Source of the DNA: Oscillospiraceae bacterium
GTDB taxonomy: Bacteria > Bacillota > Clostridia > Oscillospirales > UBA929
Assembly (NCBI GenBank): GCA_031271325.1
Contig: JAISVY010000104.1
Coordinates: 1-10,257, forward strand
DNA: 10,257 nt
Direction: 5' to 3'
Shown here: positions 1-6,990 of the stretch, one piece after another
Layout: each line of letters starts with the position of its first letter
How positions within the stretch are numbered: the first letter of the stretch is position 1
The notes under the pieces: model-generated
Databases searched by the model: none
What the model saw: only the letters and a program-made list of their open reading frames with translations
Told to the model about the DNA's origin: nothing
Translations under genes and position numbers: made by a program

Positions 1-15
1 CTTAGGGTGTGGCGC

Positions 16-102
16 TTACTTCTTTTTTCGAAAGAAGCTAGCCACTAACTGGATAACGTTCGAGAGTAACATAAGTAGTGCTATCGTTTCCAATAACGAC
101 AT
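16..102 (-). CDS. Small hydrophobic peptide, putative holin-like / type I toxin
   Basis: This is a 28-residue peptide starting MSLLETIALL and ending in RKKK. It has a short polar N-terminus with an E-T pair, one hydrophobic segment at about residues 6-23, and a basic lysine tail. That layout matches the small Firmicute holin-like toxins and the TxpA/BsrG type I toxins, which insert in the membrane and are usually silenced by an antisense RNA. I chose the start at 102 because an AAAGGGG ribosome binding site (minus strand, around 109-115) lies about 6 bases upstream. The same frame can be extended to 219 for 67 residues, but that added part shows no family signal and has no good binding site. 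A TATAAT box at 152-157 could be its promoter. No antisense RNA promoter was clear. The family assignment rests on layout and residue pattern only. The peptide could also be a stand-alone small membrane protein without toxic activity. Confidence 0.5.
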   Translation of the reverse strand: MSLLETIALLMLLSNVIQLVASFFRKKK

Positions 103-151
103 ATTCGCCCCTTTCCAGAAGAGCAACCCATGCCGTCCAACCGAATGCCTT

Positions 152-157
152 ATTATA
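152..157 (-). promoter_or_regulatory. Possible -10 box for the small peptide gene
   Basis: The minus strand reads TATAAT here, a perfect housekeeping -10 hexamer, about 50 bases before the peptide's start codon. The matching -35 is weak: the best is GACAAA with an 18-base spacer. The call is therefore tentative. It would give a leader of roughly 40 bases that contains the AAAGGGG ribosome binding site. Confidence 0.35.
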
Positions 158-236
158 GTAGCATAAGCTGTGAAATTTGTCGAGAGGCATTGAATCATCG
201 GTAAAGCCGGAGCGGGCATTTTTCAACATGCCCTAA

Positions 237-266
237 TTGACATCCCCCGTATCTGTTTGATATAAT
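237..266 (+). promoter_or_regulatory. Consensus sigma-A promoter of ileS
   Basis: TTGACA at 237-242 and TATAAT at 261-266 are both perfect consensus hexamers, with an 18-base spacer. Transcription should begin near 273. The ATG at 265 lies inside the -10 box, so it cannot be the ileS start codon. The leader would be only about 55 bases, too short for the T-box leader that controls ileS in Bacillus. Confidence 0.85.
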
Positions 267-292
267 GTCGGCAAGTGCGAAACAAAACACAT

Positions 293-312
293 CTGCCCGG
301 CGAACCGGGCGG
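293..312 (+). other. Leader hairpin just upstream of the ileS ribosome binding site
   Basis: GCCCGG (295-300) and CCGGGC (305-310) form a perfect 6-bp stem with a CGAA loop. It can be extended by one wobble and one C-G pair to 293-312. It ends about 2 bases before the GGGAGGA ribosome binding site and has no following T run, so it is not a terminator. It could stabilise the 5' end of the mRNA or tune initiation. Confidence 0.45.
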
Positions 313-313
313 C

Positions 314-320
314 GGGAGGA
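314..320 (+). promoter_or_regulatory. Ribosome binding site that fixes the ileS start
   Basis: GGGAGGA lies 7 bases before the ATG at 328, the ideal distance. It supports 328 over the in-frame ATG at 265. Confidence 0.85.
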
Positions 321-327
321 CACATCA

Positions 328-3057
328 ATGGACTATAACCAAACGCTCAATTTGCCCAAGACCGATTTCCCGATGCGGGCGTCGCTCGCGAAGCGGGAAC
401 CGGAGGCGCTGCCGCATCTGAAAGATGTTTACGCCGGGCTGATGGAGCGCAACAAAGACAAACCGGCGTTCATCCTGCACGACGGACCGCCGTTCTCCAA
501 CGGCAGTATCCACGCGGGTACGGCGCTGAACAAAATATTGAAGGATTTCATCATCCGTTATAAAAATATGACCGGGCATTACGCTCCCTACGTGCCGGGC
601 TGGGATAACCACGGGATGCCGATCGAGAGCGCGATCATCAAGAAGCAGAAGCTCGACCGCAGCAAGATGTCGATCCCGGAGTTCCGCAGCGCCTGCGCCG
701 CGTTCGCCGCGCGGTACGTAGACGAGCAGCGGGAGCAGTTTATCCGCCTCGGCGTGCTGGGCGACTGGGAACACCCCTACCTGACGATGGATCCCGCGTT
801 TGAGGCGCGGGAGGTGAAAATCTTCGGCGAGATGTACCAAAAAGGGCTGATTTACAAAGGGCTGAAGCCGGTGTACTGGTGCACCCACGACCGCACCGCG
901 CTGGCCGAGGCAGAGATCGAATACCGCAACGACCCGTGCGAATCCATCTATGTAAAATTCCCCGTCAAAGACGACAGGGGTTTGCTCGCCCCGTACGGCG
1001 GCACAGACAAGACTTTTTTTGTCATCTGGACGACAACCACCTGGACATTGCCGGGCAACGTGGCAATCGCTTTGCATCCGGGGCTTGAGTACAGCCTGAC
1101 CGAAGCGGGCGGCGAACGGTATATCCTCGCGGCGGATTTGCTCCCGGCGGTGGCAAAAACCGCCGGATGGGCTGAATACGCGGTTTTGGCAACGTTTAAG
1201 GGACACGAGCTGGAATATCTGACGGCGCGGCACCCGTTTTTGGAGCGCGACAGCCTGATCATCAACGGCACCCACGTCACGGCGGAGAGCGGCACCGGAT
1301 GCGTACACACCGCGCCGGGACACGGCGCTGAGGACTATACCGCGGGGCTTGCCTATAAGCTCCCGATGCCCGTCCCGGTGGACGACGCGGGGTTCATGAC
1401 CGAAGACGCCGGAGCCGTCTGCGCCGGAATGCGTTACGACAAAGCCAACACCGCGATTTTGGAGCACCTCAGGGAGACAGGCTTGCTGCTCGCTTCGGAA
1501 CATATCGAGCACACCTATCCCCACTGCTGGCGGTGCGACAGCCCGATCCTGTTCCGCGCCACGCCGCAATGGTTCGCGTCGGTAGACAGCATCAAGGACA
1601 ACGCCTGCGCCGAGGTGGAGCGGGTATCGTGGCTCCCGGCGTGGGGCAAAGAGCGGATGCTCGCGATGGTGCGGGAACGCAGCGACTGGTGCATCTCGCG
1701 CCAGCGGCACTGGGGTCTGCCGATTCCGGTCTTCTACTGCGACGCGTGCGAAAAACCGGTCTGCACGCCGGAAAGCATCGAGCGCGTATCAAGCCTATTC
1801 GCCGGACACGGCTCGAATATCTGGTATGAGAAAGATACGGCGGAACTTCTGCCGGCGGGGTTCGCCTGCCCCCACTGCGGCGGGAAGACGTTTACCAAAG
1901 AGACGGACACGCTGGACGGTTGGTTCGATTCCGGCTCGACTCACGACGCGGTGCTCCGTACGCGCGGAGAGCTGCGCTGGCCGAGCGACGTATATCTGGA
2001 GGGCAGCGACCAGTTCCGCGGCTGGTTCCAATCCAGCCTGCTGACCGCCGTCGCCACCGGCGAAGGGCGCGCGCCGTACAACACGGTGATCATGAACGGC
2101 TGGGTGGTGGACGGCGAAGGGCGGAAGATGAGCAAATCGCTCGGCAACGGCGTTGACCCGGTCGCCGTCTGCGCCGAAAACGGCGCGGACATCCTGCGCC
2201 TTTGGGTGGCGTCCAGCGACTACCACAGCGACGTGCGCGTGTCGCCGAACATCCTAAAGCAACTGGGCGACGTATATCTCAAGATCCGCAACACCTGCCG
2301 GTTTTTGATCGGCAACCTGTTTGACTACGACCCGGCGGCCGGCCGGCACGCTCCGTCCGGCGAACTGAACGCTTGGGCGCTGTCGCGTCTGGAAGAGCTG
2401 CGGGTGAAGGTGCTGGACGCGTACGAGCGGTATGAGTTCCACACGATTTTCCACGCCGTGCATAACTTCTGCGTGCTGGACATGAGCAGTTTCTACCTCG
2501 ACATCGTCAAAGACGCGCTTTACTGCGAGAAAGCGGACAGTGCGGAACGCCGCGCGATTCAGTCTGTTCTGCGCACCGTCTTGGATACGCTGACCCGGCT
2601 GATTACGCCGGTTCTGGCGTTCACCAGCGAGGAGCTGTGGCCGTTCGTCCCCGGCGGCGGGGAAGGCAGCCCGCTTTACGCGGGGATGCCGGGCGCGATC
2701 CGCACGGACTACCGGCGCGGCGTGATCGACACGATCTTTGAGAGCGTCCGCCCCGCCGTCAACAAAGCGCTGGAAGAAGCCCGCGCCGCGAAAGTGATCG
2801 GCAAACCGCTGGAAGCCGCCGTTACGGTGACGCTGGACGGGGCGTTGTATGACGAGCTGCTGCCGCATACCGGGCTTTTGCAAAAGTGCTGCATCGTCTC
2901 GGCGGTGATGCTGACCCGCGGCGACGCTCTGTCAGTGGAGGTGAGCCGCGCGCCGGGCGGGAAGTGCGAACGCTGCTGGGGATATTTCACCGACCTTGGC
3001 ACAGACCCCGCCCATCCGGCACTGTGCCGGCGCTGTGCCGCGGCGGTGACGGAATGA
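328..3057 (+). CDS. ileS: Isoleucyl-tRNA synthetase
   Basis: This 909-residue protein attaches isoleucine to tRNA-Ile in the cytosol and edits mischarged valine. It has the full length of a bacterial class I IleRS. Features seen in order are: the HIGH-type motif as HAGT at 62-65; PGWDNHGMPIE just after it; the CP1 editing domain with WTTTTWTLPGN (234-244) and GTGCVHTAPGHG (from 322); a CxxC pair at 471/474 and another at 514/517 that look like a zinc ribbon; DGWFDSGSTH; GSDQFRGWFQSSL; KMSKS at 600-604; an anticodon-binding region; and a C-terminal zinc site with C880, C883, C900 and C903. The fourth residue of the HIGH motif is Thr instead of His. The start at 328 is set by GGGAGGA and by a promoter that overlaps the upstream ATG at 265. 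The stop overlaps lspA by 4 bases (ATGA), implying translational coupling. No T-box is visible. Confidence 0.97.
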   Translation: MDYNQTLNLPKTDFPMRASLAKREPEALPHLKDVYAGLMERNKDKPAFILHDGPPFSNGSIHAGTALNKILKDFIIRYKNMTGHYAPYVPGWDNHGMPIESAIIKKQKLDRSKMSIPEFRSACAAFAARYVDEQREQFIRLGVLGDWEHPYLTMDPAFEAREVKIFGEMYQKGLIYKGLKPVYWCTHDRTALAEAEIEYRNDPCESIYVKFPVKDDRGLLAPYGGTDKTFFVIWTTTTWTLPGNVAIALHPGLEYSLTEAGGERYILAADLLPAVAKTAGWAEYAVLATFKGHELEYLTARHPFLERDSLIINGTHVTAESGTGCVHTAPGHGAEDYTAGLAYKLPMPVPVDDAGFMTEDAGAVCAGMRYDKANTAILEHLRETGLLLASEHIEHTYPHCWRCDSPILFRATPQWFASVDSIKDNACAEVERVSWLPAWGKERMLAMVRERSDWCISRQRHWGLPIPVFYCDACEKPVCTPESIERVSSLFAGHGSNIWYEKDTAELLPAGFACPHCGGKTFTKETDTLDGWFDSGSTHDAVLRTRGELRWPSDVYLEGSDQFRGWFQSSLLTAVATGEGRAPYNTVIMNGWVVDGEGRKMSKSLGNGVDPVAVCAENGADILRLWVASSDYHSDVRVSPNILKQLGDVYLKIRNTCRFLIGNLFDYDPAAGRHAPSGELNAWALSRLEELRVKVLDAYERYEFHTIFHAVHNFCVLDMSSFYLDIVKDALYCEKADSAERRAIQSVLRTVLDTLTRLITPVLAFTSEELWPFVPGGGEGSPLYAGMPGAIRTDYRRGVIDTIFESVRPAVNKALEEARAAKVIGKPLEAAVTVTLDGALYDELLPHTGLLQKCCIVSAVMLTRGDALSVEVSRAPGGKCERCWGYFTDLGTDPAHPALCRRCAAAVTE

Positions 3058-3575
3058 TCAGCCGGCATCGTTCAGCACCGCGCGATAAACTTTGGCTGCT
3101 TGCGGCACTGCCCGCCGTGGCGCTGGATCAGCTTGTGAAGCGCTGGGTCACCGGCTTGGCGGAGGCAAGGGAATTCCTGCCGCTGAATTACCCGTTTATC
3201 CCCGGCGTGAACCTCACATACGCCGAAAATACCGGCGCGGCGTTTTCTCTGTTGCAAAACGCGCGTTGGTTTTTGGTCGCCGTTTCGGCAACCGCAGCTT
3301 GCGTGATCGTGCTGGCCGTCTGCAAGGGCTGGATTCGCGGCAAGCTGGGGCTTGCCGGTATCTCCTGCGTACTGGGCGGCGCGCTGGGCAACCTGATCGA
3401 CCGCCTGCTGCACGGATATGTGGTGGATATGTTTCAGTTTACCTTTGTTTCATTCGCGGTCTTCAACGTAGCCGACATTTTTGTCACCGCCGGCGGGCTG
3501 TGCTTTTGCATATACCTGATACTGGAGATCAGAAAGAAGGAACCCGATGCCCCTGTGGACAAAGACGGTCAATGA
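3054..3575 (+). CDS. lspA: Lipoprotein signal peptidase (signal peptidase II)
   Basis: This 173-residue integral membrane aspartyl protease cleaves the signal peptide of prolipoproteins before the lipid-modified cysteine. Family signatures are NxGAAFS (N59 to S65), GGALGNLIDRL (108-118), VVDM and FNVAD. By alignment with characterised LspA proteins, the catalytic pair should be D125 and D141. Four hydrophobic stretches fit the four-helix fold: about 13-27, 71-91, 97-112 and 132-157. The start is the ATG at 3054, overlapping the ileS stop. The binding site is weak (GGTGA at 3045-3049), so translation is probably coupled to ileS. The same frame is open upstream to 2886, inside ileS, but that extension has no membrane or LspA character. 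The order ileS-lspA-ylyB matches Bacillus. Confidence 0.96.
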   Translation: MISRHRSAPRDKLWLLAALPAVALDQLVKRWVTGLAEAREFLPLNYPFIPGVNLTYAENTGAAFSLLQNARWFLVAVSATAACVIVLAVCKGWIRGKLGLAGISCVLGGALGNLIDRLLHGYVVDMFQFTFVSFAVFNVADIFVTAGGLCFCIYLILEIRKKEPDAPVDKDGQ

Positions 3576-4455
3576 AGACGGCGCCGGGAGCCGTATCGAC
3601 GTGTTTCTCGCGCGGACAGGCCCTCTGTCCCGCAGCGCCGCGGAGCGGCTGATCGTGCAGAACCGCGTGACGGTCAACGGGGTTACCGCCCGGAAGAGCC
3701 ACCGCGTCGCGCCGGGTGAGGCGATTACGGTGGACGAACCCGAGCCTCTGCCGTCCGAAGCACTGCCGGAGGAGATTCCGCTTGAGATCGTGTACGAAGA
3801 CGACGACCTCCTGGTGCTCAACAAACCGCGCGGTCTCGCGGTGCATCCGTCTCCGGGGCACGAGAGCGGTACCCTGGTCAACGCCCTGCTGGCGCACTGC
3901 GGGGAGAGCCTGTCGGGCGTGGGCGGCGTAAAGCGCCCGGGGATTGTGCACCGGCTGGACAAAGACACCGCCGGGCTGATGGTCGCGGCAAAAAATGACA
4001 GCACCCATGTGGCGCTGTCGGCGGCGCTGAAAAAACATGAGGTTCTGCGTGTATACGAAGCCCTTGTTCGCGGCAGAATCAATCAGGAAGCTTTTACCAT
4101 ACGCGCCCCGCTCGGACGGCATCCGGCAGACCGCAAAAAACAGGCTGTGCGCCCGGACGGAAGGGACGCGGTGACCCACGCGCGGGTGCTGGAGCGGTAT
4201 GACGGGTATACCCGCGTGGAGTGCCGGCTCGAAACGGGGCGTACGCACCAGATTCGTGTCCATATGGCGCATATCGGGCATCCGCTGGCGGGCGATACCC
4301 GGTACGGAGGGAAAGCCGGGGAGCTTGGTCTGGACGCGCAATGCCTTTTCGCGAAAGAATTGGCATTTTCTCACCCGCGGACGGGAAAAACCCATCAATT
4401 TTCTTTAAATCACCCATTTTTTTTTACTTCGGCTATTGCAAAGATACCGACATGA
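3547..4455 (+). CDS. ylyB: RluA/RluD-family pseudouridine synthase (YlyB-like)
   Basis: This 302-residue enzyme should convert uridines to pseudouridine in RNA, most likely 23S rRNA. An N-terminal S4 RNA-binding domain (about 12-65, with RIDVFLA and RLIVQNRVTVNG) precedes the catalytic domain. The catalytic motif is HRLDKDTAGLMV (135-146), with D138 as the expected nucleophile. Further family blocks are LNKPRGLAVHPSPGH (91-105) and LETGRTHQIRVHMAHIGHPLAGDTRYGG (229 onward, given here as key residues of the RluA signature). The start at 3547 follows AGAAGG with 6 bases of spacing and overlaps the lspA end by 29 bases. It sits directly after lspA, as ylyB does in Bacillus. Its exact target uridine cannot be read from sequence. 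Its last codons contain the promoter for the next gene and a run of nine Ts (4417-4425). Confidence 0.94.
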   Translation: MPLWTKTVNEDGAGSRIDVFLARTGPLSRSAAERLIVQNRVTVNGVTARKSHRVAPGEAITVDEPEPLPSEALPEEIPLEIVYEDDDLLVLNKPRGLAVHPSPGHESGTLVNALLAHCGESLSGVGGVKRPGIVHRLDKDTAGLMVAAKNDSTHVALSAALKKHEVLRVYEALVRGRINQEAFTIRAPLGRHPADRKKQAVRPDGRDAVTHARVLERYDGYTRVECRLETGRTHQIRVHMAHIGHPLAGDTRYGGKAGELGLDAQCLFAKELAFSHPRTGKTHQFSLNHPFFFTSAIAKIPT

Positions 4456-4464
4456 CAGTATAAT
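4436..4464 (+). promoter_or_regulatory. Sigma-A promoter of mbl, inside the end of ylyB
   Basis: TTGCAA at 4436-4441, a 17-base spacer and TATAAT at 4459-4464 form a strong housekeeping promoter. It lies over the last codons and stop of the pseudouridine synthase gene. The predicted transcript starts near 4471, leaving a leader of about 20 bases that holds AAGGAAGG. Initiation there rules out a GTG at 4479 as the start of mbl. Confidence 0.75.
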
Positions 4465-4490
4465 AAGCGGTAAGGAAGGTGTACACATCC

Positions 4491-5516
4491 GTGTTTAGCA
4501 GGGATATAGGGCTGGACTTGGGGACGGCGAGCATTCTGGTATACGTCAAGGGCAAAGGGATTGTCCTGCGCGAACCCAGTGTCGTCGCCATCGACAAGAT
4601 GACCGGCAAGCTTCTGAAGGTCGGCACCGATGCCCAAAAGATGCTGGGACGCACCCCGGGTAACATCGTCGCGCTGCGCCCGCTGAGTGAAGGCGTTATC
4701 TCCGACTACGAAATGACCGAGCGGATGATCAAAGAGTTTCTGAAAAAGGTTTCCGGGTTCCATGTGTTTAAGCCGCGCATTGTCATCTGCGTTCCGAGCG
4801 GCATCACCGAAGTGGAAGAACGCGCCGTCATCGACGCGGGTCTTCAGGCCGGGGCGAAGCGGGTCTACCTGATCGAAGAACCGGTCGCGGCGGCGATCGG
4901 CGCGGGGCTGGACATCTCCAAACCCTGCGGGCATATGGTGGTGGACATCGGCGGCGGCACCGCCGACGTTGCGGTCATCTCGCTCAAGGGCATCGTGGAA
5001 TCTACGTCGATCAAGATCGCGGGCGACCAATTCGACGAAGCCATCGTCAAGTACATCCGGCGCAAGCACAACGTTCTGGTCGGCGAACGTACCGCCGAGG
5101 AGATGAAGATCAACATCGGCTGCGTATTCCCCCGCCCCGAAGAAAAGTCGATCGAGGCCAAGGGGCGCTGCCTGTTAACCGGTTTGCCGCGCGTCTTCAC
5201 CGTCACCTCAAGCGACATGATCGACGCGCTGGAAGAGGTTTCTACCCGCATCATCGAAGCGATTCATTCGGTGCTGGAACGCACCCCGCCCGAACTGGTC
5301 GCCGACATCTCGACAAACGGCATCGTGATGACCGGCGGCGGGAGCCTTGTGTGGGGATTCGACAAACTGATCGAGTCGAAGACCGGCATCGTCACCCATG
5401 TGGCCGACGAAGCGATCTCCTGCGTCGCCTACGGCACCGGCAAGAGCCTGGATATGATCGGCGAAATGCAGGACGGCACAATGAACCTCTCGCGAAGGAA
5501 ACAGATGCGCCAGTAG
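4491..5516 (+). CDS. mbl: MreB-like rod-shape protein (Mbl)
   Basis: This 341-residue bacterial actin forms membrane-associated filaments that guide lateral cell wall synthesis. Seen are the phosphate-1 loop DIGLDLGTAS (5-14), the phosphate-2 loop VVDIGGGTADVAV (from 150) and the adenosine motif TGGGSL (281-286). GRTPGNIVALRPL and ERTPPEL are typical MreB blocks. The N-terminus MFSRDIGLDLGT matches Bacillus Mbl (MFARDIGIDLGT), so I chose the GTG at 4491. The ribosome binding site AAGGAAGGTG (4472-4481) lies 9-11 bases before it. An in-frame GTG at 4479 overlaps that site and is unlikely. Mbl, MreB and MreBH are close paralogues. Mbl fits best from the N-terminus and because no mreC/mreD follows, but this subfamily choice is less certain than the family. 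Expression is from its own promoter, possibly with read-through from the ileS operon. Confidence 0.92.
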   Translation: MFSRDIGLDLGTASILVYVKGKGIVLREPSVVAIDKMTGKLLKVGTDAQKMLGRTPGNIVALRPLSEGVISDYEMTERMIKEFLKKVSGFHVFKPRIVICVPSGITEVEERAVIDAGLQAGAKRVYLIEEPVAAAIGAGLDISKPCGHMVVDIGGGTADVAVISLKGIVESTSIKIAGDQFDEAIVKYIRRKHNVLVGERTAEEMKINIGCVFPRPEEKSIEAKGRCLLTGLPRVFTVTSSDMIDALEEVSTRIIEAIHSVLERTPPELVADISTNGIVMTGGGSLVWGFDKLIESKTGIVTHVADEAISCVAYGTGKSLDMIGEMQDGTMNLSRRKQMRQ

Positions 5517-5571
5517 GGCGATTCACGAATCGCCCGCAACCGTCCTATGAGCGGCGCACAATGCGCCCTTA
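5514..5571. repeat. REP-like pair of palindromes between convergent mbl and murC
   Basis: The first palindrome (5516-5535) has 9-bp arms, GGGCGATTC and GAATCGCCC, around AC. The second (5553-5567) has 6-bp arms, GGCGCA and TGCGCC, around CAA. The outer ends also match in inverted orientation: GTAGGGCG on the left against CGCCCTTAC on the right, with one extra base. The mbl stop TAG and the murC stop TAA lie in these ends. No T run follows on either strand, so neither hairpin is a standard intrinsic terminator. The layout suggests a dispersed REP/BIME-type repeat that also acts as a structured 3' end for both mRNAs. Whether it is repeated in the genome cannot be seen here. Confidence 0.55.
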
Positions 5572-6915
5572 CCGTATCAGCAGTTCCGCGACTTTGTATA
5601 CGTCACCGGCGCCCATCGTCAGCAGGATGTCGCCGGGTTTTAGATCATTCAAGACCGTTTGCGCCGTGGCTTCCGCCGTTCCGGTATAGACCGCGCCGGG
5701 AATGCGCGCGGCGAGCGCCTCGGAAGACACGCCGCCCGGATCGGCTTCCCTCGCGGCGTAGATGTCGCTCAGATAGCACCGGTCAAACCCGGTAAGCGCC
5801 GCGGCGAACTCCTTAAACAGCGCTTTTGTCCGGGTGTAGGTATGCGGCTGAAACACGCACAGTACGCGCCGGTAGCCCATCGCCGACGCCGCCGTGAGCG
5901 TGGCGGCGATTGCCGAGGGATGGTGCGCGTAGTCATCGTATATATCCGCGCCGTTCACGCTCCCCCGATACTCCATCCGCCGCCCGATTCCGGTAAACGA
6001 GGCAAGCCCGCGTGAGACGGCGTCTGCGGACAGACCGTTGGCGAGCGCGGCGGCGGCGGCGGCCAGCGAGTTCTGTACATTATGCATCCCCGGTACTTTT
6101 AAGCGCACCCCGGCTTCGGTCGTTCCGCGATATACAACGTTGTACGCAAACCTGCCGCGGTCGGAAACCAGTCCCTCCGCGCGGAAATCAGACCCGAGCC
6201 ACAGTACATTCAGCCCGTCCAGAGCTTTCCGCACATTGATGTCGTCCCCGTTCGCGATAATGACGCCGTCCGGCGGAACCAGCCTCGCGAAATCTCGGAA
6301 GGACGCGATCAGTTCATCCAAGCCGGAAAAGAAATCCAGATGGTCGGCTTCGATGTTGAGCAGGACGGCGGCGGTGGGACGGAAGCGATGATAGGAGTTG
6401 TGATATTCACAGGCTTCGGCGATCATCAGCCCGCTCGCGCCCACACGGTGACCGGCACCCAGCAGCGGCAATTGCCCGCCCATCATCACGCTTGGGTCGG
6501 AGCCGGATTCCATGGCTATATGGGTGAGCATTCCGGTGGTGGTGGTCTTTCCGTGCGTACCCGCCACGCAGATTACCCGCTCATATCCGCGCATCAGCTC
6601 CCCCCACGCGTCAGCGCGTTCCAGCAGCGGTTTGCCCAGACTCCGCGCCAGCGCCACCTCGGGGTTGTCCTCCCGCGCGGCGGCGGTGCGGATGACGACA
6701 TCGGCGTCATGTACATACAAACCGCTCTCGCCGCGCTCCACGGGGATCCCCAAACGGCGCAGCTTCAAAACCGCTTCGCTCTCCTGACGGTCGGAGCCGG
6801 TAACAGACAGCCCGCGGTTCGCCAGCACCTCGGCCAGCGCCGACATCGAAACCCCGCCCGCGCCGATCAGGTGCGCCCTGCGCCCCTTTTCCAGCAGCGC
6901 CGCTATCGTACTCAA
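5569..6915 (-). CDS. murC: UDP-N-acetylmuramate--L-alanine ligase
   Basis: This 448-residue cytosolic ATP-dependent ligase adds L-alanine to UDP-N-acetylmuramic acid, the first step of the peptidoglycan stem peptide. Motifs seen are the N-terminal nucleotide-fold loop HLIGAGGVSMSALAEVL (15-31), the ATP loop GTHGKTTTT (119-127), EACEYHNSYHRF (167-178) with NIEADHLDFF (187-196), NVQNSLAAA (279 on), DDYAHHPSAI (327-336) and FQPHTYTRT (355-363). Length is normal for the family. The start is a TTG at 6915-6913. GGAGG (plus-strand 6923-6927) lies 7 bases before it, and the next residues STIAALLEKG lead directly into the expected N-terminal domain. The frame stays open to 7452, but that part lies opposite spoVG and has no MurC similarity. 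murC is alone here and faces mbl. Confidence 0.95.
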   Translation of the reverse strand: MSTIAALLEKGRRAHLIGAGGVSMSALAEVLANRGLSVTGSDRQESEAVLKLRRLGIPVERGESGLYVHDADVVIRTAAAREDNPEVALARSLGKPLLERADAWGELMRGYERVICVAGTHGKTTTTGMLTHIAMESGSDPSVMMGGQLPLLGAGHRVGASGLMIAEACEYHNSYHRFRPTAAVLLNIEADHLDFFSGLDELIASFRDFARLVPPDGVIIANGDDINVRKALDGLNVLWLGSDFRAEGLVSDRGRFAYNVVYRGTTEAGVRLKVPGMHNVQNSLAAAAAALANGLSADAVSRGLASFTGIGRRMEYRGSVNGADIYDDYAHHPSAIAATLTAASAMGYRRVLCVFQPHTYTRTKALFKEFAAALTGFDRCYLSDIYAAREADPGGVSSEALAARIPGAVYTGTAEATAQTVLNDLKPGDILLTMGAGDVYKVAELLIR

Positions 6916-6990
6916 AAGACCGCCTCCAAAAATTTCTTCTAATAGTATATGAACCTTGTGAAACAATAAAGACAAAGGAATGGTATCACC
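6916..6990. promoter_or_regulatory. Divergent control region between murC and spoVG
   Basis: These 75 bases must hold the promoters of both genes or part of them. Leftward there is a TATACT box (plus-strand 6944-6949) for murC, but no convincing -35. Rightward I see no clear sigma-A or sigma-H pair for spoVG, only an AT-rich stretch. GGAGG for murC (6923-6927) and AAAGGAA for spoVG (6974-6980) are the two ribosome binding sites. The spoVG site is 10 bases from its ATG, a little far. Confidence 0.35.

Noticed and set aside
38..229. 63-codon minus-strand frame overlapping the small peptide gene
   Set aside because: I saw no ribosome binding site or family pattern, and the overlapping peptide frame has both.
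214..233. GGGCAT/ATGCCC hairpin upstream of ileS as a terminator
   Set aside because: It has only 6 bp with an 8-base loop and no T run on either strand. It may be chance or part of an upstream gene's end.
265..327. Upstream ATG giving IleRS a 21-residue extension
   Set aside because: The ATG is within the TATAAT box, and GGGAGGA fits the ATG at 328.
325..1710. Long 461-codon open frame on the minus strand inside ileS
   Set aside because: It is antisense to a confirmed gene, rich in Arg, Val and Gln as expected for a shadow frame in GC-rich DNA, and has no recognisable domain.
4383..4425. GGG-AAAAA-CCC followed later by nine Ts as a terminator at the end of ylyB
   Set aside because: The stem is only 3 bp, is far from the T run, and lies within coding sequence that continues to a normal family C-terminus.
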